This document shows, in pieces, positions 16,982 to 25,358 of a stretch of 64,000 bases of DNA. The notes beneath the pieces were generated by a model. It was not told the origin of the DNA. It was given only the letters and a program-made list of their open reading frames with translations, and made no database searches. The first letter of the stretch is position 1, and the number at the start of each line of letters is the position of its first letter. The position numbers and the translations under genes were made by a program. The DNA lies in NCBI RefSeq assembly GCF_050571805.1, contig NZ_CP192219.1. One strand, given 5' to 3'. Source of the DNA: Halodesulfovibrio aestuarii. GTDB taxonomy: Bacteria > Desulfobacterota > Desulfovibrionia > Desulfovibrionales > Desulfovibrionaceae.

Positions 16982-17122
16982 CTTCACTCAACAGATCATT
17001 GCAACGAAGCACCACCATCAGAACGACTTCCCAAAGAACTTTGGGGAGTTCTTGAATGGTTCGTTACGACAAACGAAAAGAATGGGATAAGTAAGCTACA
17101 ATCGTCCATTACTGGTTCGTGA
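16982..17122 (+). pseudogene. fragment of a phage-type gene
   Basis: An open frame of 46 codons without a start reads ...SERLPKELWGVLEWFVTTNE... and stops at TGA 17120-17122. Its composition looks protein-like and it overlaps the start of the zinc-ribbon frame, the compact arrangement seen in phages. The beginning is missing. I cannot name the parent protein. Confidence 0.3.
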
Positions 17123-17270
17123 CAATTCACCCTACTACCTCGAGGTGGCCGCTATTGCAGGAAAACCAGTTATCGGCCACTGCGACTGCTGCGGTCACCT
17201 GATCTGCAAAGGCGAACCACACACCAACAACTACGGCTTATGGTGTACCCGCTGTATGCCGAAGGGGTAA
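17094..17270 (+). CDS. small zinc-ribbon protein, phage type, start unclear
   Basis: About 58 residues ending GLWCTRCMPKG. It has two CxxC pairs (CDCC within GHCDCCGH, and CTRC), the spacing of a zinc ribbon. The natural first codon would sit at 17091-17093 but reads GTA, so the start is either mutated or elsewhere. The next gene begins 5 bases after its stop. Typical of short DNA-binding proteins in mobile elements. Probably no longer functional. Confidence 0.4.
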   Translation, partial: SYNRPLLVRDNSPYYLEVAAIAGKPVIGHCDCCGHLICKGEPHTNNYGLWCTRCMPKG

Positions 17271-17275
17271 AAGAC

Positions 17276-17545
17276 ATGGCAACAAATACCATAACCGTAA
17301 GCATAGACGCTATGCGCCGGAACACTGCTCAAAATTACTTAAACGCACACCGTACGCTTGAAACTCTCTTCGAAAAAATGGACGGAGCATACAGCTACCT
17401 CACAGATAAAGTTAAGGAAGCAATGAACGACCTTAACTCCTCCATTAGCAGCTTGTTTTACATACACATATCCGAAGTCAGCCACTTCTCTGATCTGACA
17501 GACGAAGTAGACAAGATTTTCCCTGAAACTTTCGATTTGGATTAA
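17276..17545 (+). CDS. small hypothetical protein of a mobile element remnant
   Basis: 89 residues, mostly helical (RNTAQNYLNAHRTLETLFEK and a second helix), acidic C-terminus. ATG 17276 follows AAGGGG eight bases upstream; an in-frame ATG at 17240 lies inside the preceding frame and lacks a site. No known domain recognised. It sits between the zinc-ribbon frame and a broken helix-turn-helix gene on the same strand, so it is probably cargo or a structural gene of the decayed element. Confidence 0.55.
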   Translation: MATNTITVSIDAMRRNTAQNYLNAHRTLETLFEKMDGAYSYLTDKVKEAMNDLNSSISSLFYIHISEVSHFSDLTDEVDKIFPETFDLD

Positions 17546-17562
17546 AAATACAAGGAAACAAC

Positions 17563-17795
17563 ATGCAGACACATCACGAAATGCCACCTATTAACATTCT
17601 ACCTGTAAACAAAATTAGCGTATCAGTGGAAGAAGCCAGCCAAGTTACAGGTATCCCCGCAGCCACCCTAAACGTCTGGCGATGCCAAGGACGTGGCCAA
17701 AGTATGTAAAGAGTTCTAACCGGATCTATTACAGGCATGACAGCATAAAAAAATATATAGAGTCCAGTGAGTATGCTACTGCCGACCAGCAGTAG
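17563..17795 (+). pseudogene. excisionase-like helix-turn-helix gene, one-base deletion
   Basis: From ATG 17563 the frame reads ISVSVEEASQVTGIPAATLN then VWRCQGRG, the start of a MerR/AlpA-like winged helix (HTH_17 type). It then hits a stop about 13 bases on. Restoring one C in a GGCC run lets it continue as PKYVKSSNRIYYRHDSIKKY to TAG at 17793, the expected wing and helix. The span of 233 bp is one base short of 78 codons. It would have been a small regulator or excisionase of the element. Confidence 0.6.
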
Positions 17796-17829
17796 AAAAA
17801 GCCCCTCGGATTTCTCCGAAGGGCTTTTT
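17796..17829 (+). terminator. terminator after the helix-turn-helix remnant
   Basis: AAAAAGCCC-CTCGGA, loop TTTC, TCCGAAGGGCTTTTT: a near-perfect 15-bp stem with T tract, directly after the stop codon. Confidence 0.85.
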
Positions 17830-17910
17830 CTTGGTATTACTTGTTCTAACCAAATGGTTAACCAAAAGTTAGAAACTCCCTCCTTGGTTAGAAATAGTTT
17901 AAAAAAAGAA

Positions 17911-17945
17911 AAGGCTCTCAGAAGAATAACCTTCTAAGAGCCTTT
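17911..17945 (-). terminator. terminator of tRNA-Thr
   Basis: AAGGCTCT(C/T)AGAAG inverted repeat with a 6-base loop just downstream of the tRNA on the minus strand, followed by a T-rich run (TTTTCTTTTTTT). Confidence 0.75.
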
Positions 17946-17951
17946 ATTTAC

Positions 17952-18027
<76 letters not shown>

Positions 18028-18101
18028 TTATGTGAGGAGTGGTTTTTATCGCAATGGGTTATCCGGGTCAAGTGAAAGGTCATTACTTTTAGAAGCGATG
18101 C

Positions 18102-18665
18102 CTATTTGGAAGTGCACTCACCCCAAACTTGGCAGCATTTTCCTGTTGAAGATGATTCAAGATCAACAGCAATGCGAATACGACGCAACGACTTCACAAT
18201 TTCTTCTGACAGCAGAACGTTTTCAATTACAAAACAGTTTTGTCTCTCACACTGCTTATCAAAACGTTGATGCTCTTCGCCATGGTTACCAATGCCACAG
18301 CCGTCAATCAATATAAACGCCGGTTTTCTTATGAGCAAGGCATCTAATGCCTTTTGTGTCAAAAATGTTTCACTTTTTCCATAAACATCACTTCCGTACC
18401 CTGCAGAGTTCAGCACGCATGTATAAAAAACTACGGCTTTTCCAATCAAATCCGATTCCGCGAATTGTGCCGCGGTCGGCATCGCCTTGGTACAATCAAA
18501 AACAACTACATCCACTTCGTAGGTATCTTTAGTTGGTTCTGTCGTATAGCAATCTAAATGAGTGCCAATGTGTCCAATGGCGTTAACTGAATCGGATTGA
18601 GATTTTGCCCACCGATAAGCCGGATGTTCCTCAGTAATTTCAATATGCAATGGTACCAATTTCAT
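18102..18665 (-). CDS. cyclase-family metal hydrolase (kynurenine formamidase-like)
   Basis: 187 residues. The family motif HxGTHxD is present as GHIGTHLDCY (~residues 32-41); these residues bind the metal in PF04199 hydrolases, which open amide or ester bonds. Later conserved parts are FYTCVLNSAGYGSD and FILIDGCGIGNHGEEHQ, with His residues near the active site. Cytosolic, no signal. ATG 18665 follows GAGGAGAG. It stands alone between tRNA-Thr and the HU-like gene. Slightly shorter than the usual ~210 residues; substrate unknown. Confidence 0.8.
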   Translation of the reverse strand: MKLVPLHIEITEEHPAYRWAKSQSDSVNAIGHIGTHLDCYTTEPTKDTYEVDVVVFDCTKAMPTAAQFAESDLIGKAVVFYTCVLNSAGYGSDVYGKSETFLTQKALDALLIRKPAFILIDGCGIGNHGEEHQRFDKQCERQNCFVIENVLLSEEIVKSLRRIRIAVDLESSSTGKCCQVWGECTSK

Positions 18666-18907
18666 AGGTCTCTCCTCAATATAACGTTCGAGGCCTAATC
18701 AATTAGCTTTTCAGCGTCAAATACATTCACAAAATGGCACTTTCTTAACTTTTGAACACAAAAGATGCCTCAGATTCTTTAGCCCGTTATCTTGAATGAA
18801 CAGCGCCCCATTGCTTGCTTGAAAGAATCTACACGCTATCAAATAGACCTGAACAATTCCTCCGTGGTACTGTTTCAGAACATTTCTTTAAAAAGGAGAT
18901 TTTTTTC

Positions 18908-19258
18908 ATGCCTAACCAAGACTATCCAGGCGTTTGTATGTCCTGCTCAACTAAAGCTTGCCAAGTTGTTGCGCCTGATATTGAAGCAGTGCGCGAACGT
19001 GTAAAACACGACCCTATTACTGGATACACAAAAAATGTTGTAAACAACCTAACTACAGCAATGGGTGACAAGTTTGCCGACGAATATGAAGCATACCTTG
19101 CTTTTGATGTAGTGAAAGCTGCAATTGTTATGGGCCTCAAAAACGGACAGAAAATCGACTTGGGCGGGCTCGGAGAATTTAATGTTGAAACAGTAAACGG
19201 CCAAAAAACTGTTACCTTCCAGCCAGCACCTAGCCTGAACGCAATTCTTAAAGAGTAA
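18908..19258 (+). CDS. divergent HU/IHF-like DNA-binding protein
   Basis: 116 residues. The C-terminal half (FDVVKAAIVMGLKNGQKIDL then GGLGEFNVE and KTVTFQPAPSLNAIL) has the HU pattern: helices, a beta turn at G-L-G-E-F and a final strand/helix after a short arm. The DNA-binding arm is much shorter than in standard HU. The N-terminus carries a Cys cluster (CMSCSTKAC), unusual for HU and possibly metal-binding or redox-active. Strong ribosome site AAGGAG; followed by its own terminator, so monocistronic. Family assignment is by eye and moderate. Confidence 0.5.
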   Translation: MPNQDYPGVCMSCSTKACQVVAPDIEAVRERVKHDPITGYTKNVVNNLTTAMGDKFADEYEAYLAFDVVKAAIVMGLKNGQKIDLGGLGEFNVETVNGQKTVTFQPAPSLNAILKE

Positions 19259-19281
19259 TGTTGTAAAATGGAATTAATACC

Positions 19282-19317
19282 AAAAAGGCGGCATCATGCA
19301 GATGTCGCCTTTTTCTA
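19282..19317 (+). terminator. terminator of the HU-like gene
   Basis: AAAAAGGCG-GCATC, short loop, GATGT-CGCCTTTTT, 24 bases after the stop. Confidence 0.85.
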
Positions 19318-19360
19318 TATCAATTCATTGTCTCGTTCTGAAAATCGTATTCAAGCTTTT

Positions 19361-20044
19361 TTATTTTAAGCCAACTTCTTTCTCACATAACGCAAGAGGA
19401 GTAATTTTAGAGATGCGCTTTTCATAGGCAGTCTTGGAATTGTAAATATGTCTGCGAGAAAGATCATTTAACACATCGATATCTTTTTTCCGCATTGCCT
19501 CAATAAACTCTAAATGCTCTTCTCCGGACTGGAGAATGTACTCTCTTTTATCCCATGCGGCATAACGCGTAATATAAAGTTTAACATGCAGATCATTGAT
19601 GATTTCAACCAATGCCGCATTGTCCGCACGCTTATATATAATATTATGAAATTCTGTATTTAACCGGCTCAACTCTTCAACATTTGCCGTATCTACGCTA
19701 TCAAGAAATTTTGCGGCAATGGCTTCAAGCTCCGAAAAATCCTCTTCACGCATATTATTCAGGGCAAGGCTGTAGGCAAATCTTTCTAAATTAATACGGA
19801 TATCGAACACGTCGCTGATCTCTTTCATAGAAAGACTTACAACACGTGCACCTTTGTATCGCTTCGTTTCAATAAGCCCTTTACTCTCAAGAACCTTGAA
19901 GGCGTCACGAATAACGTGGCGCTTAACAGAAAATCTGTCTGCCATGTCTGTTTCGCCAAGACGCTCTCTTGGCAACAGCTGTCCTGAAAGAATAAGATCT
20001 TCCAAATGGTCAGCAACAAGCTGGCTAGGAGGACAGTTCTTCAT
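19361..20044 (-). CDS. GntR-family regulator, FadR/FCD subclass
   Basis: 227 residues. An N-terminal winged helix (~6-68: LVADHLEDLILSGQLLPRER then RFSVKRHVIRDAFKVLESKG) is followed by an FCD ligand-binding domain (~75-210) whose metal-binding His residues are visible in TEFHNII, EEHLEF and RRHIYN. Such proteins repress or activate genes for organic-acid use in response to a carboxylate. It is divergent from the TAXI-TRAP remnant and LarA-like gene, which it may control or once controlled. Confidence 0.85.
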   Translation of the reverse strand: MKNCPPSQLVADHLEDLILSGQLLPRERLGETDMADRFSVKRHVIRDAFKVLESKGLIETKRYKGARVVSLSMKEISDVFDIRINLERFAYSLALNNMREEDFSELEAIAAKFLDSVDTANVEELSRLNTEFHNIIYKRADNAALVEIINDLHVKLYITRYAAWDKREYILQSGEEHLEFIEAMRKKDIDVLNDLSRRHIYNSKTAYEKRISKITPLALCEKEVGLK

Positions 20045-20281
20045 ACCAATTTCCTACCATTACTTTCATTTAGAAAAAACACCATAAAAAGGCAGTCTGA
20101 ATAATATCAACTTTCCACAAAAAGGAAGCTGCTCAGTAAACCATCTGCCACCCTATGTCTAGCTATCTAATAATTATGAACAACACCTAATACAACAAAA
20201 TTGCTGACAATCTTGCCAAACTCTTGCAAAAACCTACAAAAGCTTGTTTTTATTAACTTAATACAAAAAAGAAGGAGAACC
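20045..20281. other. divergent regulatory spacer
   Basis: AT-rich spacer between the GntR regulator and the TAXI remnant; the ribosome-site-like GAAGGAGAA at 20270-20278 precedes the remnant. No clear operator palindrome was spotted. Confidence 0.4.
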
Positions 20282-20521
20282 ATACATAAAATTTGTTCTC
20301 TCACCATCTTTGCCACGTTTTTAGCCATAAACATTCCTGCTATGACGCAGAGCATTAACCGTATCATTATTGCTACTGCCACCACAGGCGGCACATTTTA
20401 CCCCGCAGGTGTTGGTATCGGCACTCTTATTAATTTAAAACCTGCTAAAACTAATAACATTACCGCAACGGCTATTAACTCCGCACGCTCAGGTAAACAC
20501 ATTGAAATAATGAAACCATGA
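20282..20521 (+). pseudogene. TAXI-type TRAP solute-binding protein, N-terminal remnant
   Basis: A hydrophobic leader (ICSLTIFATFLAINIPAMTQ) is followed by IIIATATTGGTFYPAGVGIG and TLIN, the N-terminal signature of periplasmic TAXI-family TRAP receptors (TGGxxGxYYPxG). Only ~50 mature residues of the usual ~300 remain before divergence and a stop at 20519-20521. No ATG follows the ribosome-like GAAGGAGAA. The ~190 bases after it (20522-20711) may be scrambled remains of the partner permease, but I cannot show this. Confidence 0.55.
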
Positions 20522-20711
20522 AGCACACACATCCGGTACTTCATCTTGCTTTTCCGCGGCATAACGGTGCTGCTTTACGTTCTGCCGGAACTGCTGGATT
20601 GGCGTTGTCATTTTTGCTATTCTCACAGGTATGCTTAACTATACCAACGTGTTCGACAGGAATGACCTATAGAAAAATCCGCACTGACAGAAGCTGCATA
20701 GCAGGAATACC

Positions 20712-21953
20712 ATGCCATACCCTATCTTCTATGACGTCGAACAAACATTTGAGACGTCTCAACTTGATGATATTGCAAAGACCGTAGATACGGTATTTGC
20801 TTCTTTTGACAGTTCGTCAGTAAAGCAAAACGCACGAATCGGCATTACGGTCGGCTCACGTGGTATCGACTGCATTGTGCCGCTGCTGCAAGCTGTTGTA
20901 CGCAACCTTAAAATCATGGGACTGCGTCCTTTCATCATACCTTCAATGGGTTCCCATGGCGGTTCTACCGCTGAAGGGCAGACTGCTATTCTTGCCAAGC
21001 TCGGCATCACAGAAGAGTCAGCGGGGTGCCCTATTGTTTCATCTATAGAGACAGTCAGCCTTGGAACGCTGAATGAAGGCGCAGAAGTATTTGTGGCAAA
21101 AGATGCACTGGAAGCGGACTATATTTTTGTGATGAACCGTGTAAAGCCGCACACGCTGTTCCATGGAGAAGTCGAATCCGGCCTGTGCAAGATGCTCGCA
21201 ATTGGACTCGGCAAACCTCGCGGGGCAGACAACCTGCACAACTTCCCGCTGGAACAAGTAATCAAACCTGCTGCGCTGCGTATACTGGAAAATATTACCC
21301 TGCTCGCAGGTCTCGCTATAGTAGAGAATGCTGTAGAACAACTGCACAGCATACGGCTCTGCACACCGGAAGATATAGTAAAAACAGATTCTGCCCTGTT
21401 GTCTGTGTCCTCTGCTCTTCTGCCGCGTATTCCTGTTGATTCGCTTGACCTTCTCATCATCGATGAAATGGGCAAGAATATCAGCGGAACCGGCATGGAT
21501 ACCAACGTTATCGGAACATGGCGACGTATGGCTGGCGAGCGAAAGCCGGAATACAAAACACTTGTCGTGTTGAACCTTACCCCGCAATCACAAGGCAACG
21601 CGCACGGCATCGGCATGGCTGATCTCATCCCGCAACGTCTTGCAGATTCCATAGACCCCACCGCAACGTATGCAAACTCGCTCACTACCGGAGTATGGGC
21701 AAGCGGACGATTGCCAATAACACTCCCTACAGACAAGGCCGTTATTGATGCAGCACTGGCAAAAGCTCCAGAGCATATACGGGCAGTGCGCATCACAAAC
21801 ACGCTCTCTTTGCAACATTTCTGGGCGACAGAAGCAGTTCTCGACGATCTTGCAATGGCTGGCGCAACCATCCACCTACCATGCTCTCATCCTCTCGAGT
21901 TTGACGACGCCGGTACTCTGCAGCCATTTTATAAACTACCGGACAAAACGTGA
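20712..21953 (+). CDS. LarA-like / DUF2088 family protein
   Basis: 413 residues. The N-terminal domain has IGITVGSRGID, a Rossmann-like core and PSMGSHGGSTAEGQ, the GSH motif of the nickel-pincer lactate racemase (LarA) superfamily. Then comes NRVKPHTLFHGEVESGLCKM, in which His and Lys line the cofactor site. These enzymes racemise or epimerise alpha-hydroxy acids, but many members lack known substrates. ATG 20712 follows AGGA. No larB/larC/larE cofactor genes are in the window. Next to an FCD regulator and a TRAP remnant, it probably acts on an imported hydroxy acid. Confidence 0.8.
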   Translation: MPYPIFYDVEQTFETSQLDDIAKTVDTVFASFDSSSVKQNARIGITVGSRGIDCIVPLLQAVVRNLKIMGLRPFIIPSMGSHGGSTAEGQTAILAKLGITEESAGCPIVSSIETVSLGTLNEGAEVFVAKDALEADYIFVMNRVKPHTLFHGEVESGLCKMLAIGLGKPRGADNLHNFPLEQVIKPAALRILENITLLAGLAIVENAVEQLHSIRLCTPEDIVKTDSALLSVSSALLPRIPVDSLDLLIIDEMGKNISGTGMDTNVIGTWRRMAGERKPEYKTLVVLNLTPQSQGNAHGIGMADLIPQRLADSIDPTATYANSLTTGVWASGRLPITLPTDKAVIDAALAKAPEHIRAVRITNTLSLQHFWATEAVLDDLAMAGATIHLPCSHPLEFDDAGTLQPFYKLPDKT

Positions 21954-21972
21954 TACACATGTTCCGGACGAT

Positions 21973-22010
21973 AAAAATACTCAAACAAAACTGTCTTATA
22001 CTGCTATTAT
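21973..22010 (+). promoter_or_regulatory. promoter of small membrane protein gene (duplicated type)
   Basis: AAAAATACTCAAAC (21973-21986) lies exactly 29 bases upstream of the extended -10 TGCTATTAT (22002-22010). The same two blocks with the same 29-base offset occur at 22400-22437. Conservation of both blocks while the bases between differ supports a real promoter. Confidence 0.55.
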
Positions 22011-22090
22011 GGCATGATAGAATCTTACTGCAACGCAGTCACAGCGCTCTGCTTTGACTCTTTGTCAACCGAACCGTCAAGGAGAGAAAC

Positions 22091-22237
22091 ATGCTTCGGA
22101 ATATCGGTTTATTGACTGTATGCATCATACTGCTTGCGGTATTAGATTGGTTTGGCATCATCAACTTCTGGCAGCCAGTACAAGTCATAGCCTCCTTCCT
22201 AGTAAATCTGGTACAGAAATTACTGGAATTAGGATAA
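22091..22237 (+). CDS. 48-residue single-span membrane protein
   Basis: MLRNIGLLTVCIILLAVLDW forms one membrane helix, followed by a short amphipathic tail ending VQKLLELG. AAGGAGAG precedes the ATG. The start MLR-I and the upstream promoter blocks resemble those of the next gene, suggesting a shared origin of the 5' regions and common regulation. Family unknown; too short for a named domain. Confidence 0.6.
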   Translation: MLRNIGLLTVCIILLAVLDWFGIINFWQPVQVIASFLVNLVQKLLELG

Positions 22238-22399
22238 CGATCAGCATATCCCCTAGGCATGTTCCCAGCAGTTTTGCATAGGCCCGTCTCCCCATATGCC
22301 TTTTCCGCCCTTATTCTCTCAAATTTACTACTGTATAGATTCGGCAACAATTCCCGAAACTTCCCGTCACCAGACGGATATTACAGATTCACAGACAGC

Positions 22400-22437
22400 A
22401 AAAATACTCAAACTAAGCTCTCTCCCTCTGCTACAAT
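22400..22437 (+). promoter_or_regulatory. promoter of His/Tyr-rich lipoprotein gene (duplicated type)
   Basis: AAAAATACTCAAAC (22400-22413) and extended -10 TGCTACAAT (22429-22437) with the same offset as the promoter at 21973-22010. Confidence 0.55.
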
Positions 22438-22517
22438 GATGTGAACACACTTAGCAGCAGTGCAGTCACGGCCTTAAAACCGGCACGTTAGACACGCGCT
22501 GCCAAGGAGAGACACAC

Positions 22518-22766
22518 ATGCTTCGAAAAATCATATTACGGGCTAGCTGCGTCATGCTGCTTGCCTTAGCATTGGGGTGCACGGCTGCTGTTTCCGGCGG
22601 CTACAACTACTCTCCATATTACCGAAATGCTCCATATGGCTGGCGCAACAATTACTATCATCACAATTACTATCATCATAATTACTATCGACCTAGATAT
22701 CATCATAACCATTACAACCGGTACAATCGACACCATTACAACCACCCTCACTTTCATCGCAGATGA
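22518..22766 (+). CDS. small His/Tyr/Asn-rich lipoprotein
   Basis: 82 residues. An N-terminal signal with lipobox (MLLALALGC, Cys near residue 21) predicts a lipid-anchored envelope protein. The mature part is almost only Tyr, His, Asn and Arg, in repeats such as NYYHHNYY and RYHHNHYN. Such His-rich tails can bind Ni, Cu or Zn, or act as low-complexity surface coats. ATG follows AAGGAGAG; a strong terminator lies at 22877. Function unknown. Confidence 0.7.
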   Translation: MLRKIILRASCVMLLALALGCTAAVSGGYNYSPYYRNAPYGWRNNYYHHNYYHHNYYRPRYHHNHYNRYNRHHYNHPHFHRR

Positions 22767-22876
22767 ATATCCAACTGGTCTAATAAGCTATTACAGATTG
22801 ATTATATAACAGTAATGGCGCGGACATATGCAGCAGTATATTTCACCTGCGCGCAACCGACGGTTGCGATAGCAGT

Positions 22877-22918
22877 AAAGCCCTCTGTATACCCAGTTAC
22901 ACAGAGGGCTTTCTTTTT
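22877..22918 (+). terminator. terminator
   Basis: AAAGCCCTCTGT ... ACAGAGGGCTTT with 12-base loop and T-rich tail, ending the lipoprotein transcript. Confidence 0.85.
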
Positions 22919-23015
22919 TGCAGCCACGCCGCATCATGTCTTATAAATAATTGTTATTTCATATATTCTTAGTACGAGATACCATTGGAAAAGCATTTAT
23001 ATCAGGAGACTAAAA

Positions 23016-23603
23016 ATGCCAGCAAAACGAATTCTTATGATCGTTGGAGATTTTGTAGAAGATTATGAAGTGATGGTGCCCTATCAGATGCTGCTACTTG
23101 CGGGACATTCTGTAGACACGGTTTCTCCGGATAAAAACGCAGGTGAATTCATTGCCACTGCAATTCATGATTTCGAAGGACACCAGACCTACACAGAAAA
23201 GCGCGGACATAATTTCCTTTTGAATACAAGTTTTGAAACTATTGACGTTGACGACTACGACGGGCTTATCCTTCCCGGTGGTCGTGCTCCGGAATTCCTG
23301 CGTCTTGATACCCGTGTACTGACAATTGTCCGGACAATGCATGAAGCGAAAAAACCAATTGGCGCCATCTGTCACGGCCCACAGATTCTTGTGGCTGCCA
23401 AAGTCCTCAAAGGCGTTGCCTGTTGCCCGTATCCAGCAGTTAATCCAGAGATTTTACAATCGGGCGGCACACTGGAATTATTCAACGATACGTATTCAAA
23501 CGCCTGTGTCAGCGGACACATTGTCACTGCTCCTGCGTGGCCTGCACATCCGGCATTCATCAAGGCTTTCCTTGACCTGCTAGGAACAACAATTGAACCA
23601 TAA
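23016..23603 (+). CDS. DJ-1/PfpI family protein
   Basis: 195 residues, flavodoxin-like fold. ILMIVGDFVEDYEVMVPYQM at the start carries the conserved acidic residue, and the nucleophile elbow is AICHGPQ (Cys ~ residue 119 followed by His). The family includes intracellular proteases, deglycases and chaperones; this Cys-His pair is the usual active set. ATG follows CAGGAGAC. Monocistronic with its own terminator. The exact activity cannot be read from sequence. Confidence 0.88.
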   Translation: MPAKRILMIVGDFVEDYEVMVPYQMLLLAGHSVDTVSPDKNAGEFIATAIHDFEGHQTYTEKRGHNFLLNTSFETIDVDDYDGLILPGGRAPEFLRLDTRVLTIVRTMHEAKKPIGAICHGPQILVAAKVLKGVACCPYPAVNPEILQSGGTLELFNDTYSNACVSGHIVTAPAWPAHPAFIKAFLDLLGTTIEP

Positions 23604-23625
23604 CCAGGCCTGCCTCCAAGATATA

Positions 23626-23663
23626 AACTGCACCGTTGCCCACGCAATTGTGCAGTTTTTTTT
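23626..23663 (+). terminator. terminator of DJ-1/PfpI gene
   Basis: AACTGCAC ... GTGCAGTT with eight following T. Confidence 0.8.
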
Positions 23664-23754
23664 GTAGCTTCAGTCCAACTTATACTTTTCTCTCTGTGTA
23701 ACTATTTTATTGTATTCATTACCCAAATAGAATCAAAAACGTAGAGAGGAACAT

Positions 23755-25155
23755 ATGCCCCTTCATAATCACAAAGTTATTATTGATGACCTCTTCACCA
23801 CTGAAGCTATGGCAAAACCCTTGAACGTGCATCGGATATCCCGCAAAGAGCGCAATGCGGAAGCTGTGTACCAGATGATTCACGACGAGCTTCTCCTTGA
23901 CGGCAATTCACGTCAGAACATGGCGACATTCTGTTCTACTTGGCTTGAACGGGAAGTTCATGAACTTATGGAAGAATGTATCGACAAAAACATGATCGAC
24001 AAAGATGAATATCCGCAGACGGCAGAAATTGAGTCCCGCTGCGTGTCAATGCTCTCTACCCTTTGGAATGCCAAAGAATGTACGAACCATGCTGCAACGG
24101 ATTGTCCGCCCGCAATCGGCTGCTCCACTACAGGCTCAAGCGAAGCTGCCATGCTTGGAGGTATGGCGCTTAAATGGAATTGGAAGGCACGCCGGATAGC
24201 CGCCGGAAAGCCGTACGACAAACCCAACCTTGTCTGCGGCCCTGTTCAGGTATGCTGGCACAAGTTTGCCCGCTACTGGGAAATTGAACTGCGTGAACTG
24301 CCCATGGAAAAAGGCAAATACATGTCCTCTCCGAAAGACGTAATCGCCCACTGTGATGAAAACACCATCGGGGTCGTACAGACCCTCGGCACTACCTTCA
24401 CAGGGCACTATGAACCTGTTGCGGATGTTCACGCCGCCCTCGACAAGCTTCAACAAGAAACAGGGCTCGACATACCTATGCACGTTGATGCTGCAAGCGG
24501 CGGTTTTGTTGCTCCGTTCATGCATCCCGAAATCAAATGGGATTTCCGGCTCCCCCGCGTCAAGTCGATCAACGCGTCAGGTCACAAATACGGGCTTGCA
24601 CCTCTCGGCTGCGGCTGGGTGATATGGGCAACAGAAAAAGATCTTCCGGAAGATCTTATTTTCCGCGTCAACTATCTTGGCGGACAAATGCCAACCTTCG
24701 CTCTTAACTTCTCACGTCCCGGTGGCGAGGTTGTCGCGCAATACTACAACTTCCTCCGCCTCGGATACGAGGGCTACATAAAAGTACAGGAAGCCGCCTT
24801 TGCTGCCGCACGATATTTTGCAGCCGGACTCGAACAATTCAACTTATTCGAGTTCATCAACAACAGTTCCAAAGGACTTCCGCTCATCTGCTGGAAACTT
24901 AAAGATGACGCAACTCCACCTTTCAGCCTCTACCAGCTCTCAGACGGGTTGCGCGAACGCGGCTGGCTTATACCAACCTACACCCTGCCGCCAAACTGCG
25001 AAGAGATCGTCGTGCAACGCATTGTTGTCCGGCACGGCACCAGCGTGGATATGCTCAGCCTGCTGCTCAAAGATTTCAAAGAGGTCATAGCTGAACTGAC
25101 GGAAAACCCTCCGCTTAATCCGGACAAAAAGCGCACGTCGTTCAACCATTCGTAG
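23755..25155 (+). CDS. gadB: glutamate decarboxylase
   Basis: 466 residues, the standard length. A PLP-dependent group II decarboxylase converting glutamate to GABA and CO2 with proton uptake, used in acid tolerance. The PLP lysine is Lys278 in INASGHKYG, preceded by the conserved HVDAASGGFVAPF. GCSTTGSSEAAMLGG binds the phosphate. The C-terminal part (IVVQRIVVRHGTSVDMLSLL) matches GadA/GadB. AGAGAGGA upstream. No antiporter (gadC) is adjacent, so here it may serve in cytosolic pH or GABA metabolism. Confidence 0.95.
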   Translation: MPLHNHKVIIDDLFTTEAMAKPLNVHRISRKERNAEAVYQMIHDELLLDGNSRQNMATFCSTWLEREVHELMEECIDKNMIDKDEYPQTAEIESRCVSMLSTLWNAKECTNHAATDCPPAIGCSTTGSSEAAMLGGMALKWNWKARRIAAGKPYDKPNLVCGPVQVCWHKFARYWEIELRELPMEKGKYMSSPKDVIAHCDENTIGVVQTLGTTFTGHYEPVADVHAALDKLQQETGLDIPMHVDAASGGFVAPFMHPEIKWDFRLPRVKSINASGHKYGLAPLGCGWVIWATEKDLPEDLIFRVNYLGGQMPTFALNFSRPGGEVVAQYYNFLRLGYEGYIKVQEAAFAAARYFAAGLEQFNLFEFINNSSKGLPLICWKLKDDATPPFSLYQLSDGLRERGWLIPTYTLPPNCEEIVVQRIVVRHGTSVDMLSLLLKDFKEVIAELTENPPLNPDKKRTSFNHS

Positions 25156-25300
25156 TTCACAACTGTTTTACTTTTATTGCATCCGGCGGCCTAAGCCCCT
25201 TTCCGGGAGACAGTTTCTCAGGAAACGCCAAAGGCTTTTATATGCAAGTCAGACTCGTTGACTACGCAGGCTCATGTCTTATGCCTCATTAGCTTTCCAC

Positions 25301-25335
25301 AAAAAAACGCCGGAGTTTCCTCCGGCGTTTTGTAC
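25301..25335. terminator. bidirectional terminator between gadB and AOR
   Basis: AAAACGCCGGAG, loop TTTC, CTCCGGCGTTTT. A-rich and T-rich flanks on both sides let it serve the two convergent genes. Confidence 0.88.
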
Positions 25336-25358
25336 TTATAATGTGTATCAGGCTGTTG

